Shown piece by piece: positions 1-13,200 of a stretch of DNA of 64,000 bases (position 1 is the stretch's first letter; every line of letters starts with the position of its first letter). This DNA comes from Oegoconia quadripuncta (Eukaryota; Arthropoda; Insecta; Lepidoptera; Autostichidae), in contig OX438748.1 of assembly GCA_949316235.1 (NCBI GenBank), positions 5,893,001-5,957,000 on the forward strand. Reading direction: 5' to 3'. Below the pieces are notes generated by a model. That model made no database searches. It was not told the origin of the DNA and saw only the letters and a program-made list of their open reading frames with translations. Position numbers and translations under genes: made by a program.

Positions 1-469
1 AAAAGAGTTATAAAAAGAGCTAGGAGTTTCCCTATGTGATTGAATTCGATTCATAACGACGAAAGCTAAATCCATCGTTATGGTTTGCAGGGATATAAAT
101 CTGAAGTGGCGGTGAGCACGTTGCATAGCTTGTAGAAACAATAACCATTAAGGAAAGCTTTTGCTAAGCAATGGTAAGCTATGCGTTAGTAAATTAGTTC
201 AGCGGTTAATAGACAATGCATGAATGAGGGAGACTAGGATACAAATGCCTCTTAAGAGTTAAAATTAGGGATGACACGACGCTGCGTGCAGTTCAAAGTG
301 TAGGGGTCTCTCTCACACAAGAATGTATTGTTTAAATCTAATATGTAATTTCCTTCCAATAGGTTCTCGGCAGTTGGTCGTATGGTTCCCGGTAAAGTAG
401 AATAAAAAAAATCGGACACTTACGCCAATCATCTATTCCCAAACTGCTAGCTGCTAGTGTTATGTATAC

Positions 470-645
470 TACATAACCGATAAATATACATAAATATTCA
501 TATAAATATCCATGACTTGGGAATAAATGTTCGTATTCATCACACAAACATTTACCCCTCGCGGGATTCGAACCCGCAACCGTTGGTTTGGCTGACAAGG
601 TCACTATCCACAACACCAATCGGTCGTCGGAATAGGAGCAACCCG
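470..645 (-). repeat. tRNA-derived SINE (family B), minus strand
   Basis: Read on the minus strand, this has a tRNA-like head with a B-box (GGTTCGAATCCCGC, complement near 555-575) and the body shared with copies at 25.7, 33.0, 46.5, 53.6 and 55.6 kb (the 'gatgaatacgaacatttattcc' type, seen here reversed). It is not a functional tRNA: the head runs straight into the SINE body and no acceptor stem closes. Confidence 0.6.
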
Positions 646-904
646 TTTTTTGCGTTGGTGTCGTAAAATCAACTTCACGATCGTGAGCATAACGGTATAG
701 AGCAGTGATGGGCAGCAGCGACGTTGGTGCGGAGCTCCCAAAAAATTTGTGATCACCAACTTGCCTGCCCAGTGTGATGATTAGGGCAAATTCTCTCATG
801 AAAAAAAATACAAATCGCTACGAGGGAGAGACCCAGTAGTAGTTTTTTTATATATCTGATGAATGTGTAATCGTGTAATGCAAAATGTATGTAATTTGAA
901 CACC

Positions 905-1155
905 AGGTGAAAACTACATAAGTACAGATAATTCCCATAAGCTGGTGATTACGAACAACTTTCCCCAAGGAAAAATAATTTAATTCAATCAAGAAATTTT
1001 CGATAACCCAAACAAGGGCAACCCTCTCTGAAACCACCTTTAGTATGGCATTCCAACAATTTTCTGAATGCGACTATGGTTTCCAGTGGAAAGTTTTTCG
1101 TAATCAGAAGTAGAATCACCAGTAAACAGGAATTGCACGAATTAAATTTCACCAG
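905..1155. repeat. Inverted-repeat transposon relic (family E)
   Basis: The left part contains 'gattacgaacaactttcccc' and the right part its inverted counterpart 'gtaatcag' followed by 'ggaattgcacgaattaaatt'. The same ends bound copies at 8.9, 34.6-35.1 and 37.7-40.95 kb. It is short and non-coding, so it looks like a MITE. It abuts the NCBP1 exon at 1,279-1,522. Confidence 0.55.
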
Positions 1156-1278
1156 TTATATATCTTCAAGACCTGTGTTAAATCGAGGGCGGAAAGCAGA
1201 GAGGCGTGATCGTTACTCCACCAACAAGAGCATAACTCTTAAATCGAAGAAGAAGATATCTTGAAAAACAACACTCAC

Positions 1279-4200
1279 TTAATTTGGAAACGTGTTTATT
1301 CATCTTGTCTATGGTGAGATGCAATACCTCCCAGAGGCACCCGTGGGTGAAGAACGGAGCCATCTCCTTGGAGAAGAGCCATGTGGCCACAGCGCTGCAC
1401 TCCACAATCTGAGTCTTCAGCATCTTGTCCACCAACACGCACACCATCTGCGGGTGGCGCTGCCAGAGCTCCCACACATTTCTTAGTACGCATATCTGCG
1501 CCTCCTCGGATTCGGCTAGAATCTAACAATAACATTTTACCTAAGTTAATATTGCCAGAAAGGGCACTTGAACAAATCGGGTCCACTGAAAAGAATAATA
1601 AAAACCCATTCCTGTGGAGAAGTCCACCGAAAGGAACAGTAATAAGCCAGTGGCCATAGGTATCGCGACTTAAATCATTGTTGTAGTTTACCTTTACTTA
1701 TTGTGATTTCTATACAACTTGTAACGGAAAGGGTATGATAATCTGAAAGGTGGTAAAAGTACCCATAATTACTAACAGCTTTTGTGCTACATCATCCCAC
1801 TGCAGGGATATAGGCCTTCCCTGGTATAATGAGAGAATGTGGGCCATAGTCCACCACGCTGGCTCAATGCGGGTTGGGGACTTCACATGCTTTAGAGTTT
1901 TTATTTCTCAGACATACAGGTTTCCTCGCGTTGTTTTCCTTCACCGTTTAAGAGCAGTCGGATAAATGCACATAAGTAATTAAATTAAATTTAAAAACTC
2001 ATTGGTACATGGTCTGCCTGGGAATTGAACTAGGAACTCCCAAATTGGGAGACTGCGTCTTAACCGCTGAGCCACCGACGCTTTTGTGCTATATGTTTTG
2101 GAAATTCGTTAAAATAAATTCGGTTCTCCATACTAAATGTACGGGTCATGTGACCACTTAGTACGTAAAATGATTTTTTTACGAATTTCGGAAAGTTGTA
2201 GAACAACAGTTGTAATTTATGATGGGCACTTTCACCCCAGTTCGGTTTGATATACCCTTTCCGTTACACACAGTAGATAAAGTAGAAAATAAAATCCTGA
2301 TTTTTTTTTCAGGTAGCTTCCCTACACGTAAATTGGGGATGATGTGATCAAACGTGTATCCAGTTAATCATAAAAAAGAAAAAGAAAAATTGTTTCCCAT
2401 TGAATGAGGTATTGATGTCAATCGTCAATAAAATTGAAAATGTTTGAATCCAACGTTAAAGTTACGTTAGTAATTTATTAGTAACCTGTGGTTAAAGGCT
2501 AAATATCTTTAAAATGGCGAACCATTTCACAGCTTTCGAAAATTATAAACCTTTTAAAGGCGTTTTGGCGTCACAATGCTGCAGATCGACACACCTACAG
2601 ATATAGAATTTTGGCGTCATTTTAAGCACTCGTGCCGCATAGGCAATTTGTTTTCGATTAGCGAAGTAAAGCAATGTCTCACGCGGTTAGTCCTTGGATG
2701 GGTAACTACTAGTCGCATTTTAATACGAGTGTTCCCGTGCTTCGGAGGGCATGTTAAATAGTCGGTCCCGGTTGTTTTCAATTGAAGGAGTCGTTAAGTC
2801 AGTTGCCTACAGAGGCGGCTTAAAAATACTAACTGTCAGGGCAGTGATTCTCACTCGTTCGAGATTTCAATGCCAATAGACATCAATAGATTTGTCACTT
2901 TTGCACTTATGTATAAGTGTGAAAGTGATAGATCTACTAATGTCTATGGGCATTGCAATCTCGAACGCATGAGAAATACCCCCCTGGTGGACACTAGTCT
3001 CACATAAATCGACCAATCCGCACGTGGCCCGCGTGGTGGATTATTGCCCAAATCCTCCCCCCACTGAGAGGAGGCTGTGTCCCAACATCGGGGACGTGTA
3101 AGGCTGTTTATGATGAGTTAATCATTTTTAAACTTACCTTAAACACGTAGTGGAACTTCGATATAGCAGCAAAACTATGCGAGATACTCTTGCTGCCCAA
3201 GTTGAGCAAGGTCTGCACGAAGACGTCAATCTTCAACGGGTTGTATGGGCCGGCCTGTGCGGCGGGCGCCTGCTCCCCCTCGCGGAGAGGGTTGGGGAGC
3301 TCACGGAGCACGTTCAGGGCTTCCTCAGGGGTGCACTTGTTGCGGACGCAGATCACGAGCTGGTGAGCCGCTTCGGTACCGGGGAGCGAGGCTGCGTACA
3401 TGGAACAGTATTTAGTAGTAGTATTATTTATTTCAGTATTATAATACTACTTACAGTGACAGAAAAGTTGAAAGGAAACCGTTTTGTATGGACATGTTAT
3501 GAGGAGGGATGAAAAGCATGTTGCTAAGAGATTGATGAATATGGATGACAATGGTTGGAAAGGAAGAGGAAGACCACGAAAAAGATGGATGGATTGTGTG
3601 AAGGTGATATGAAGGAAAACTGCTTGAATGATGAGGTAACGGCTGATAAGGGAGATTGGAAGTAAAAGACGTACTGCACCGACTCCGAATAAATTGGGAC
3701 CAGGGCAAGATGTTGACGATTATGATGATATAATACTACTGAGGTCTTATTTTAACAAAGTTTGTATATTACAAAGAAACAAATTCTATATTTTATATGC
3801 ATAAGCAGAATACAGAAGTCTAAATAGATATAGGTTTTTCGATAATATTCTAATGTAACATAACGTCACGACTAGGTTTTATTACTAAATACCTATACCA
3901 TTTTTAAAGCAAGCTACCGATTTGTTCGAAAACATTTTTATTCTATCACTGACAGGAAATGAAATGAATTTGTTGCATGTAAGTTTGGTTTACAAATTTG
4001 CAGATTTTTTGCATTCAGTAAAATAGTATCGCCAAACCCTAACTCAGGTGCACATACATTATAGCGATTAATAATAAAGTTCGTAATAAAACATAAAAAT
4101 ACATTTTTCTCCATAAAACAGAATATTCGGTCAGTTACTCTATCCATGTGTAAAAAATCACAGCCTTTAAGATTATAAGAAGTTAAACGTTACACTCTTT

Positions 4201-7200
4201 TCTATGCACAGATGTTTTTTGTACATTTTCCGAGAAACTTCATAAACCTAAGGATGAGCAATAAGCCAAAGTATATTTTAATCATACAACTATTATTTCA
4301 ACTGATATTTTATCAAGCTTGAATATGTCACGCTCATTTAATCCTTACATCGATCTTCAACACAGATAACATAAAACGCTTTAATCGCGAAACCAATTTC
4401 CTTAAAAGAGTAATTTCGTAAACATAAATGGGCTTAATTTCCCGTGTGGGTTGAAGCGTAGTATAGTTACAGCCGATGGTATTACTAAAGTCGGAGCAAT
4501 ACCGTCCCGGGGGCAATTAAGGTAGATGCTGATTCGGATAGCGGCACAATAAGGTGCTCACGCTTGCGCAAACATACCATTACTGCGATCACACTACCGA
4601 AGTACCTGAGCATGGGAACCGAACCGACATATTTGAATTCTGAACTGTTGCAAATTCGTATAAAGTAGATTGATCATTCATGCACCGGTACGATAAGTGA
4701 AATTTAACTACTAATGACGACTTGATACTTTAAAAAAAGTTTTTGGAATGGATTTTCATAAAAGCAGAATGCCACAGGAAAGTCGCCCGACTTGAGCAAA
4801 TGAAGTTCTTGGAGAATGCAATAACGTTCTGTTTCTGTAAGATGTGTAATGAAGACTATTTTTGACCGACTATACATTAACCATTATACATTATTCTATA
4901 TATTATACACATTATACTAGACTATACATTAGTCCAAGTGAGCTTTGCCAGTGCCTAACATTCATGTTTTGGTGGCATACTGAATATCTGTTAAAAACTC
5001 CGCCTCGAATTTTTTTCTACGTACGGCCTTGCTATAATATTTCGGGAGAGGAGACAAGATTTCGTTACTATGGTCGCACAAAATTAAACTTACTTAGAAT
5101 GGTTTTCACCGTCGCCGTGGTGCAATGTAAACAACATAGGTTTATGAATCGGAGGTCGCGGGTTCGATCCCCAAAGGGGGGAACATGTTTAGTACTCAGT
5201 TTGGTTGGTGGTAGGGCATTTTAAATGTCCGCCTGGCTAGCTACCACCATCTTATCTAAATCTGCCGCCAAACGGCAATGTTAATAGCATTGTTGTGTTC
5301 CGCTTGTCAGAGATAAGATAGCCAGTCCCCCCAATAAGATAGGGTTTCCGAATCTGTAGGCATCCATCTTCGGCCTCATCTACACTTAAAATCAAGTTTG
5401 ATTGAGGTGAAATGCTTACCCGTTGTGCATAAAAAAATTGTGACAAAGGGCCAATAATAATTGGTAATTTAATAAAAAGATTACAGTCCCGGTCTGAACG
5501 AGCTATGTGGTTACAAGACTAATAAAATCGAAGCTAAGCAGCTCACACTAATAAGCTTACTAGTGAGCTTGCCAAACGATATTCACTCCTTGCACTTGAA
5601 TATCCAAGAAACCGAACAAAAGCAAAACATACGAATGTTTTTAATTAAAAAAAGGTGCATATCTTCTACATAAAACAACCAAACTTGAGAAGTGGTATGT
5701 CCCACGACGCCGAATACTCCCTTTGAAATGGTGCAGGTAGGTAGATTATGTATGAAACACTACATGCCAATTTATCTATTGGAATATTCATACATCAAAC
5801 ATACATTACTTGGCAATGCAAATGGAATAACCAAATGATTTCGCCCACGCTCATAAACCATATATAAAAATTGCTCAAGAAATGACAATGCGTGATGTAG
5901 GTACTACATATATGTATACATAATGTACTATACAGGCGAAGCGGATAAATTTCCTATTTGACCATGCGTGACAACTTAATGTGCGTTATACGCGTTACAC
6001 CATTCAGCATTAGTGGACAAACTATCCATCATAATCATGCAGAATATTTTTCTGCATAACTAGCTGTTGACCGCGACTTCGCCTGCATACTACTGAACAT
6101 GGACTAACTATTCCTTCAAAAGTATTGGCAGCCGGGTGGAAGATACTAAAGGCGTCTTTCCTGCGCGTCTTGTGTTACAAAAATAATTTTGATCATTATC
6201 CCCTTTCAAAATGTTATCCAAGAAACTCGTAGGGTTTGTTTTTTAAAAACAGGCAATATATTTTATTATTAATTGTGAAATAGTCTGGCATGAAAAGAAG
6301 TCAAATACTTTGGCTACTATGAAATGCTTGGTTTTGTACCTTAATAGATTCTCTGTACCTACGTTCCTTTTTCTGTGCAATATCTTCTTTCCTGGTATTC
6401 CAACGAATTCTAGTATAAAATTCTGGAAATAAGAGTCTTTATTCCACTCGACAGAAAATATTCTTTCTTTCTTTTTTGTCTTAATGGACCTTTCCACTTT
6501 ACCGCAGATTAGCCTAACCTATGTCCCTCTCCAGGTCCTAGGCTACCTCTCTGTCAAATTTCAATACGATCGTTCAAAGTCGTGATAAGGCAACAAACAG
6601 GCAGACAGAGCTATATAATTAGTGAATGAGTTGACGATTAAGCCTATAATTGTCAGTAATATTTCGTAAACATTACATTTCAGAAAATATCCCACAAATG
6701 TTCTTATTACCACGCAATAGATTGTGAGAATAACACTTAATTTTCCAAATTATCATCAGGAACTGTCGTGTGCCTATCATCTTTATTCTTCTATATATAT
6801 AAAAAACTTGTCCTGACTGACTGTTTCATCATCAACGCCGAGCCGAATCCACTGCAGCATCTTTTTATCGACCTCAATCACGAGTTTCCTGTTACATACT
6901 CCTTATAAGCACCCACGAAGAAGGAATCTTGGAAATTCATCTTTTCTTTTATGTACAACGGGTTAACATTTAACCTCAATCACACCTGATGTTAAGTGAA
7001 GATGAGGCCGAAGGTGGAAGCGTGATTTCCCGGAACCTCCAACTTATTTGGGGGAAACAACCGGAACACAATAATGATATGAACATTGCTGATTGGTGGT
7101 AGATTTCAATAAGATGGTGGTAGCACACCAGGCGGACATGTAAAAATGCCTTACCCTCAACCAAGTACCCCTTGGGAATCGAACCCGCCACCTCCGTTTT

Positions 7201-10200
7201 ATAAACTTTATGCTGTTTACATTGAGACATGAAGGAGACAAATAAAGGTCTGATAAAGGAGTAAAACGTTTGTATGAAAGTTCGGTATTTTAAAAGTTTA
7301 CATTCTATTCTTACCACTTTTATGAAACTGTATTTTCTTATCTGTTGTGCAATAAAGTGTATTTGTATTGTATTGTATGGTTTAATTTGGTATTTAGACT
7401 TATTGGTTTGAAATTAAGTGAGATATATTTAAAGGTAAAACCTTTTTCAACCTAAGAGGGTAAAAAAGAATGAAAGTATGGAAGTTCTGTTATATGTATA
7501 TGTAGCTAAAACCATATAACAATTGGTATTAGACTTAGATTGTAAATTAAAAATGGCATGCATCAGCGTCCAATGAACATCATTCACCAACATTATCATA
7601 CTCTATTTGAAACCAATTACCAAATTTTTCTATTTATTTTAAGATCCACGCGAGCGAAGTCGGGGGCAAAAAGCTAGTATTATTTATAACCGTACAGTAA
7701 TGCACATAAAATATTACACATACACACGCTCTATGCGTTCCGCGTGCGACGGCCAGCAAAAAACGGCGAAAAGCGCCCGAGATGGAAAGTGCGCTGGCAA
7801 CACGCGGGATTTCACTCGCCGCGCGGCACCTCGCGTGGTCTAGTGTACTTTTTCAGCTCACTGTATATGTAAAATGTAAAGTGAATGATAATAGGCTACT
7901 ATCGAGGATACGAATTATAAGATTCAGTGGAGAAAACTGAGTAGGTTAATTTTCCATCTCCGTTATCGTTATACAGGTTGATATGATATGTTGAGATGGG
8001 TCAGTGGAACTATGTGATACAGCGAGAAGTAGAGATATTGTCGTATGACTGACAACTAGATAGATAAGCATAGATTTTTTTGTAAGGCAATATATCAGTC
8101 TTCATTTATTCATAACTAGCTTTCCGCCGGCGGCTTCGCCTGCGTGGAATACCTAAATTTATCCTGCGGGAACTACTCACTTTATCGGGATAAAAAATAT
8201 CATATATTTTAATCCCGGGGATGTTCTACCTATATACCAAATTTCATCCAAATCAACAAACAAACAATTAAATTAAACAAACATACGTCCAAACTTTCGC
8301 ATTTACAATCCCAAATAGGGTGGTCACAGATATCCCAAATATAAGCGTTTGGGTTTTTTAAACACAAAATTCAATGTGAAACATGCCTAAGTCCAGCAGT
8401 GGACTTCCATAGGGTGTGTTCTACACAGCGATGTGGTTATAGAAAAAGACGTATTACACCTCTTTATTATTAGATGGAGATATGCATCAAACCTAGTTGC
8501 AACAGAGTCTAGATTTTGTGATATGCACGAAGTGACGGTAGGCCTATGATAGCCGATGGAAGGTAATGGTGGTAGCAACATTGCGACGCGTCCTGCGTTG
8601 TCTACAAATTGAACACACTGCTGTTTGAGAGATGGTATCTATAATGTTGCGATAACCACTACATAATATAATGAACGACAGGCACCCACTGCATGTAGCT
8701 TCAGAATCGTATTCTATGAGACAGCAGTACGTATGTCAATAGTATGTTGAGATAAAATATATACTTCAGTCTTGAAAGCAGGATATCTGTTTAGGCGTTC
8801 GATCAGTTTGTCATATAAAGCGCCGCCCGCTTCACTTCACTATCAGTTGCATTATACACATAAATATCTCTTACTATACAGGATGAGTTTGAATTCATGT
8901 AATTCCCATTAACTGGTGACGCCACTCTTGATTACGAACAACTTTCCCCAAAGAACCATAGTCGAATTCAATCAAAAAATTTTCGATGACATTTTGAAAC
9001 CACCTTTAGTGTGGAAATCCAACAATTTTCGGCTGAATTCAGTTATGGTTCCTAGTGCAAAGACTTTCGTAATCAGGAGAGAAGCCACCAGCCGAAAATT
9101 GTTGGACTTCGTATGGATAATTGATAATACAAAAATTGTCAATCGAATTTGGTTATGGTTCCTAGTGAAAAGTTGTTCGTAATCAGGAGTGGAGTCACCA
9201 GTAACCAGGATTTTAAGAGCCCATACTGTCCCACTGCTGGCCAAAGAACTTCTCCTCTCTCTCCACTTATCTCTGTCCTGGGCTTCCTCTGACCAGGAAT
9301 CACACGATTGAAATTTCCCCCTGTATATAAATCTTTCGGAATTAATTATCTAAATGATAGTGAAAACAGTATCCAAAATCAAAAAAAAAAATAGTTTGAA
9401 ACAACTAAGCGCATAAACAGATTGAGATGTCTTTTTTTTGCAAAAAAAAATCACAAAACTATATTTTTAGAAATTTAGTGCACAGCACTGCCTATTAAGG
9501 CAGCACTGGCAGGGTCGCCATGAGATGTGGGAACCAGGAGGAGAAATAAAGACAAGTTCACAAGTTAGGTACAACGCGTATAATGACGTTCTCATTGAAT
9601 GTGCGACTGTTTATATATATTAATGCTTACATTAAGATGGGTGCGTCATACACCACAAGATGATTAGCAACGTTGTTTTATATCTACTATTTTTCGAAAG
9701 ATGGTGTTTGCGAAATGGGTCTTAGACATATTTGATTGAAATCGGTTAAGCCGTTTCGAAGATATTAAGCCTTAAAACAGTTGGTTTGTATATCTCAAAG
9801 GTATAATCATAGCGTCTCGAGTTTTCTAAACACGTAGGTAAACAAAGTAATAGGTATGATAAATATGCACACTTTTTAAAATAAAATTAGCTACCTATGT
9901 CACGTTTCTATTCAATAAAAAGACAGTAAAAAGAAAATTGAGGGAAAACTGTAAATACCTACACGACCGGCAGAGGCTATCGACACCCAATAATTAATAT
10001 ATCTGTAAAACAAATGACAAAACATACTACTTGCGACATTAAATCCAGCTTTTGTTTATTTACGACATTTGTAATTGCTATTGAACATGAGTTCCGTGGC
10101 AGAACCAACGAGGTACCGACCAGTGCCGTATTTATCACCACTCTATCGAGGGCCCTGGAAGTGACAACGTGTATAGCATTATCTAATAAATAATATAAAA

Positions 10201-13200
10201 TTTGCTACCCGCCCGCGGCTTCGTCTGCGTTGAATAACCCCGTGGAATAATAAAATAATACCGCATGAACTCACTTTATCGGGATAAAAAAATATCCTGT
10301 CTTAATCCAGGGTATGTTCTACCTACATACCAAACGATCTCTTTGTCCAAATAAGCTACGTTTTGTATTGCTTTAATAAAGCTTGTATTTCTCATTTCTC
10401 GAAAGACTTATTCTACTTGTTTTATTTAATAGACACAACTTGTCGTCAACGCACCTTATAAATTCTAGATGACATATTTGGACTGTAAAAAGTTCATAGA
10501 AACTCCATAAAAATTGCATAAATCAACTGCAAAAATAATTACAAAACTTTAAAATACCAACATTTTTACCATGGTCACAGAATTAATATAGTATGCCATG
10601 GTACCGTGGACGCGTGGTCCGACACGTACTAAACCCGTTTTTTGTCTTTTGCAATACTGCCGTTTCTTCCAAATATGTTTTTCTTGTTCTCTAATAAATA
10701 AGACACCCAAAATGATAATCAAATAATTTCTTGGGGCCCAAGTCAATTATCGACCAAAAATGAATCCTCAGTGTGACCCTGTCGTCGCGCCTACCCGAGT
10801 GGGGTGGTTGTGTCGCCCGCCCTGCGCATACGCAGCCAGTTCGCGCAGAACGGTGCGCCCGCGCCGCACGCGTCAAACGCATAACCCACCTGTACAGCAG
10901 TGGCTAATCGATCGTGGAGTGTTGTGAATCAGTGACCAAACATGAGATCAGCGTTGTTGTGCGTGTTCTTTACACTAATTGTGAGTATTTTGTTGAGTGA
11001 TTTTGAGTTTTCCGCGCATTTAAAATGTGAAGATATGTATGAAAATTAAATAATTTATATCAAATATTTACCGAAAACTGTTATAATACAAAAAATAGGT
11101 CAAAGACGAATTAGAAGTTTTATGAATCAAATCAAATCAAAAATATTTTATTCAATGTAGGATACAAAAATATCACTAATTGAAAGTCAACATGGTATTT
11201 TTTTTAAAACTATATCGCTTCACAATGTGTTATGGTTAGGGAGAAGAAGCGACAAGAAACTCCGCAACAACACATCTTTTCAATTAGTTTCCATGTTTAG
11301 TTGGCTAAATTGGCTAAATATTGTAACACCTACATAATTAGAATAACAAATTAATCTCTTGGTATTTTCTTATATTTATTTACTTCAGGTAATAAACCCC
11401 ATAGAAAATACATAAAGCCAAAGATTTGCCTCCATATAGCAAGTGTTATAGGTAACTCTCACGCTGAGGGTTCAGTCGCTTATTTATAAGCATAATAATA
11501 ATACATTTTGGGCACCACACCAATTATCTAGTTCCGAACTAGGCAAACCAGTTATATATTTTAATAAATGTTATAGTAGAATATAAAGACAAAAATTATA
11601 TTGAACCACTGATACCAGACAATGCGATAATGTATGTGTCATTATAAATATTTTATATAGTTAAACTTCGAACCACAATACTAAAGCTTGTTGCGGATTT
11701 CTGTAAAACTGTGTTAGTTGGTGACATCACGTTTTATTTTCCCAGAAATATATCAATTTTTCGCTTTGTAAACTTTGTAAGGTAGATAAAGGGGAGGCTG
11801 GAGGCTATATAGTGTGCTGAGTTTTGAAACGTGTAAACTAAGCCCTTTTATATGATATTTGACTGTGTTGCTTCATTTACCCAAACTCGATCCCTATTTT
11901 GAAATAACTGTTTGAACTGTGATGGATGTGGGTAAGCAAGTGCTTTGTCTATTTAGAAGTTCATCGAAGCTTCTACCTAGATAAATAGGAGTGGCATCGA
12001 AGCGACACCTAAGGATTATCTTTTTGTACATTTTCGATGCGGAACCCTAACAATGCAAACATATTCTAGGGAACAGTGTACTTCTTTAAACTCATAAGTC
12101 ATTACTCATAAGCAGATTGTATATCAGAATGTTTGTGATAATAAATATTCATTCATTCATTCAATTCCTTTAACGAAAAACGTCAGCATGTGAATATTAA
12201 GTTATAAATAAAAGACACCAATTACTGCACGCACATAACTGTCCAGCTACATCCAATTTGCTGGGGAAATTGCAGCTCACATCTAGAAAAAACTAACTGA
12301 AAGAAAGGAGACTTCAATGAATATCCATCACATCACATTAGCACGCATCGGGCGCTTATTCGGACCTAGCGGGGGATTTTATCAGGTTTTAGTTTGCGGT
12401 TTTTCTATTGATTTACGAATTACGAAATGAATAACGAAAGATAGACAACAATGAATGTACTCGTGTCAATGTGTCCGTCGTAGGTAGATGGTTAAATTAG
12501 TATATTATATGTGTGGCAGACATTTCGTGCATTATAGGAAACTATGCTGCCCAGTGCCCCACTGCGTGCTACGATAGTATCCAAAGAAACTTAACACAAC
12601 CTAACGAACTCACTCTGAAAAGCACGGCTTTTAACCCCCGACGCAAAAAGAGGAGTGTTTTAAGGTTGACTGCTATGTGTGTGTGTGTCAGTATGTCTGT
12701 GTGTGTCAGTATGTCTGTGTGTGTGTGTATGTATGTCTATCTGTGGCACTGTATCTCTTAAACGGGAGATATAATATCACTAGATAGGACTCATCAGATG
12801 GTTACTATGACATGACCTTGTCAGTTATGAGATACTCAGGTTTCAGTGATTTGGCTATAAGTATGACCCCTTTACTAACATCTCAGACGTTAAGTATATA
12901 GTCAAAATAATAGTTGATAGTTGGATGCTAGTAGGTACTAGTCAGATCTACTCAATGACGATATGCTACAGATACCACATGGCTAATATATTGCTTTAAT
13001 AAAAAAAAATACACAATAAAATCTGAACTTTATCTCCGTCCCGGCAGTAAATGAAAATAAGCGCCATAGTACCCTTTGTTCCACATATTATAACCATTCC
13101 AGTGATATAAAATTGATTCCTATTGTAGGGGATATACCAGAGCCCATCATCCTTTACCATTTGGAAAAACCGTAAAGATACAAAATTATTAGGTTACAAA

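Noticed and set aside
338..799. 153-residue minus-strand ORF
   Set aside because: Most of it translates a tRNA-derived SINE.
2680..2712. 5S rRNA gene
   Set aside because: Only the internal part matches and it continues into a SINE body; the 5' half of 5S is missing.
5140..5185. Possible tRNA gene, from the GGTTCGATCCC box
   Set aside because: The same head is followed by the same long body in several copies; these are SINE heads. The boxes near 560, 25,805, 34,925, 46,685, 51,190, 53,675, 55,660 and 58,775 were rejected as tRNA genes for the same reason.
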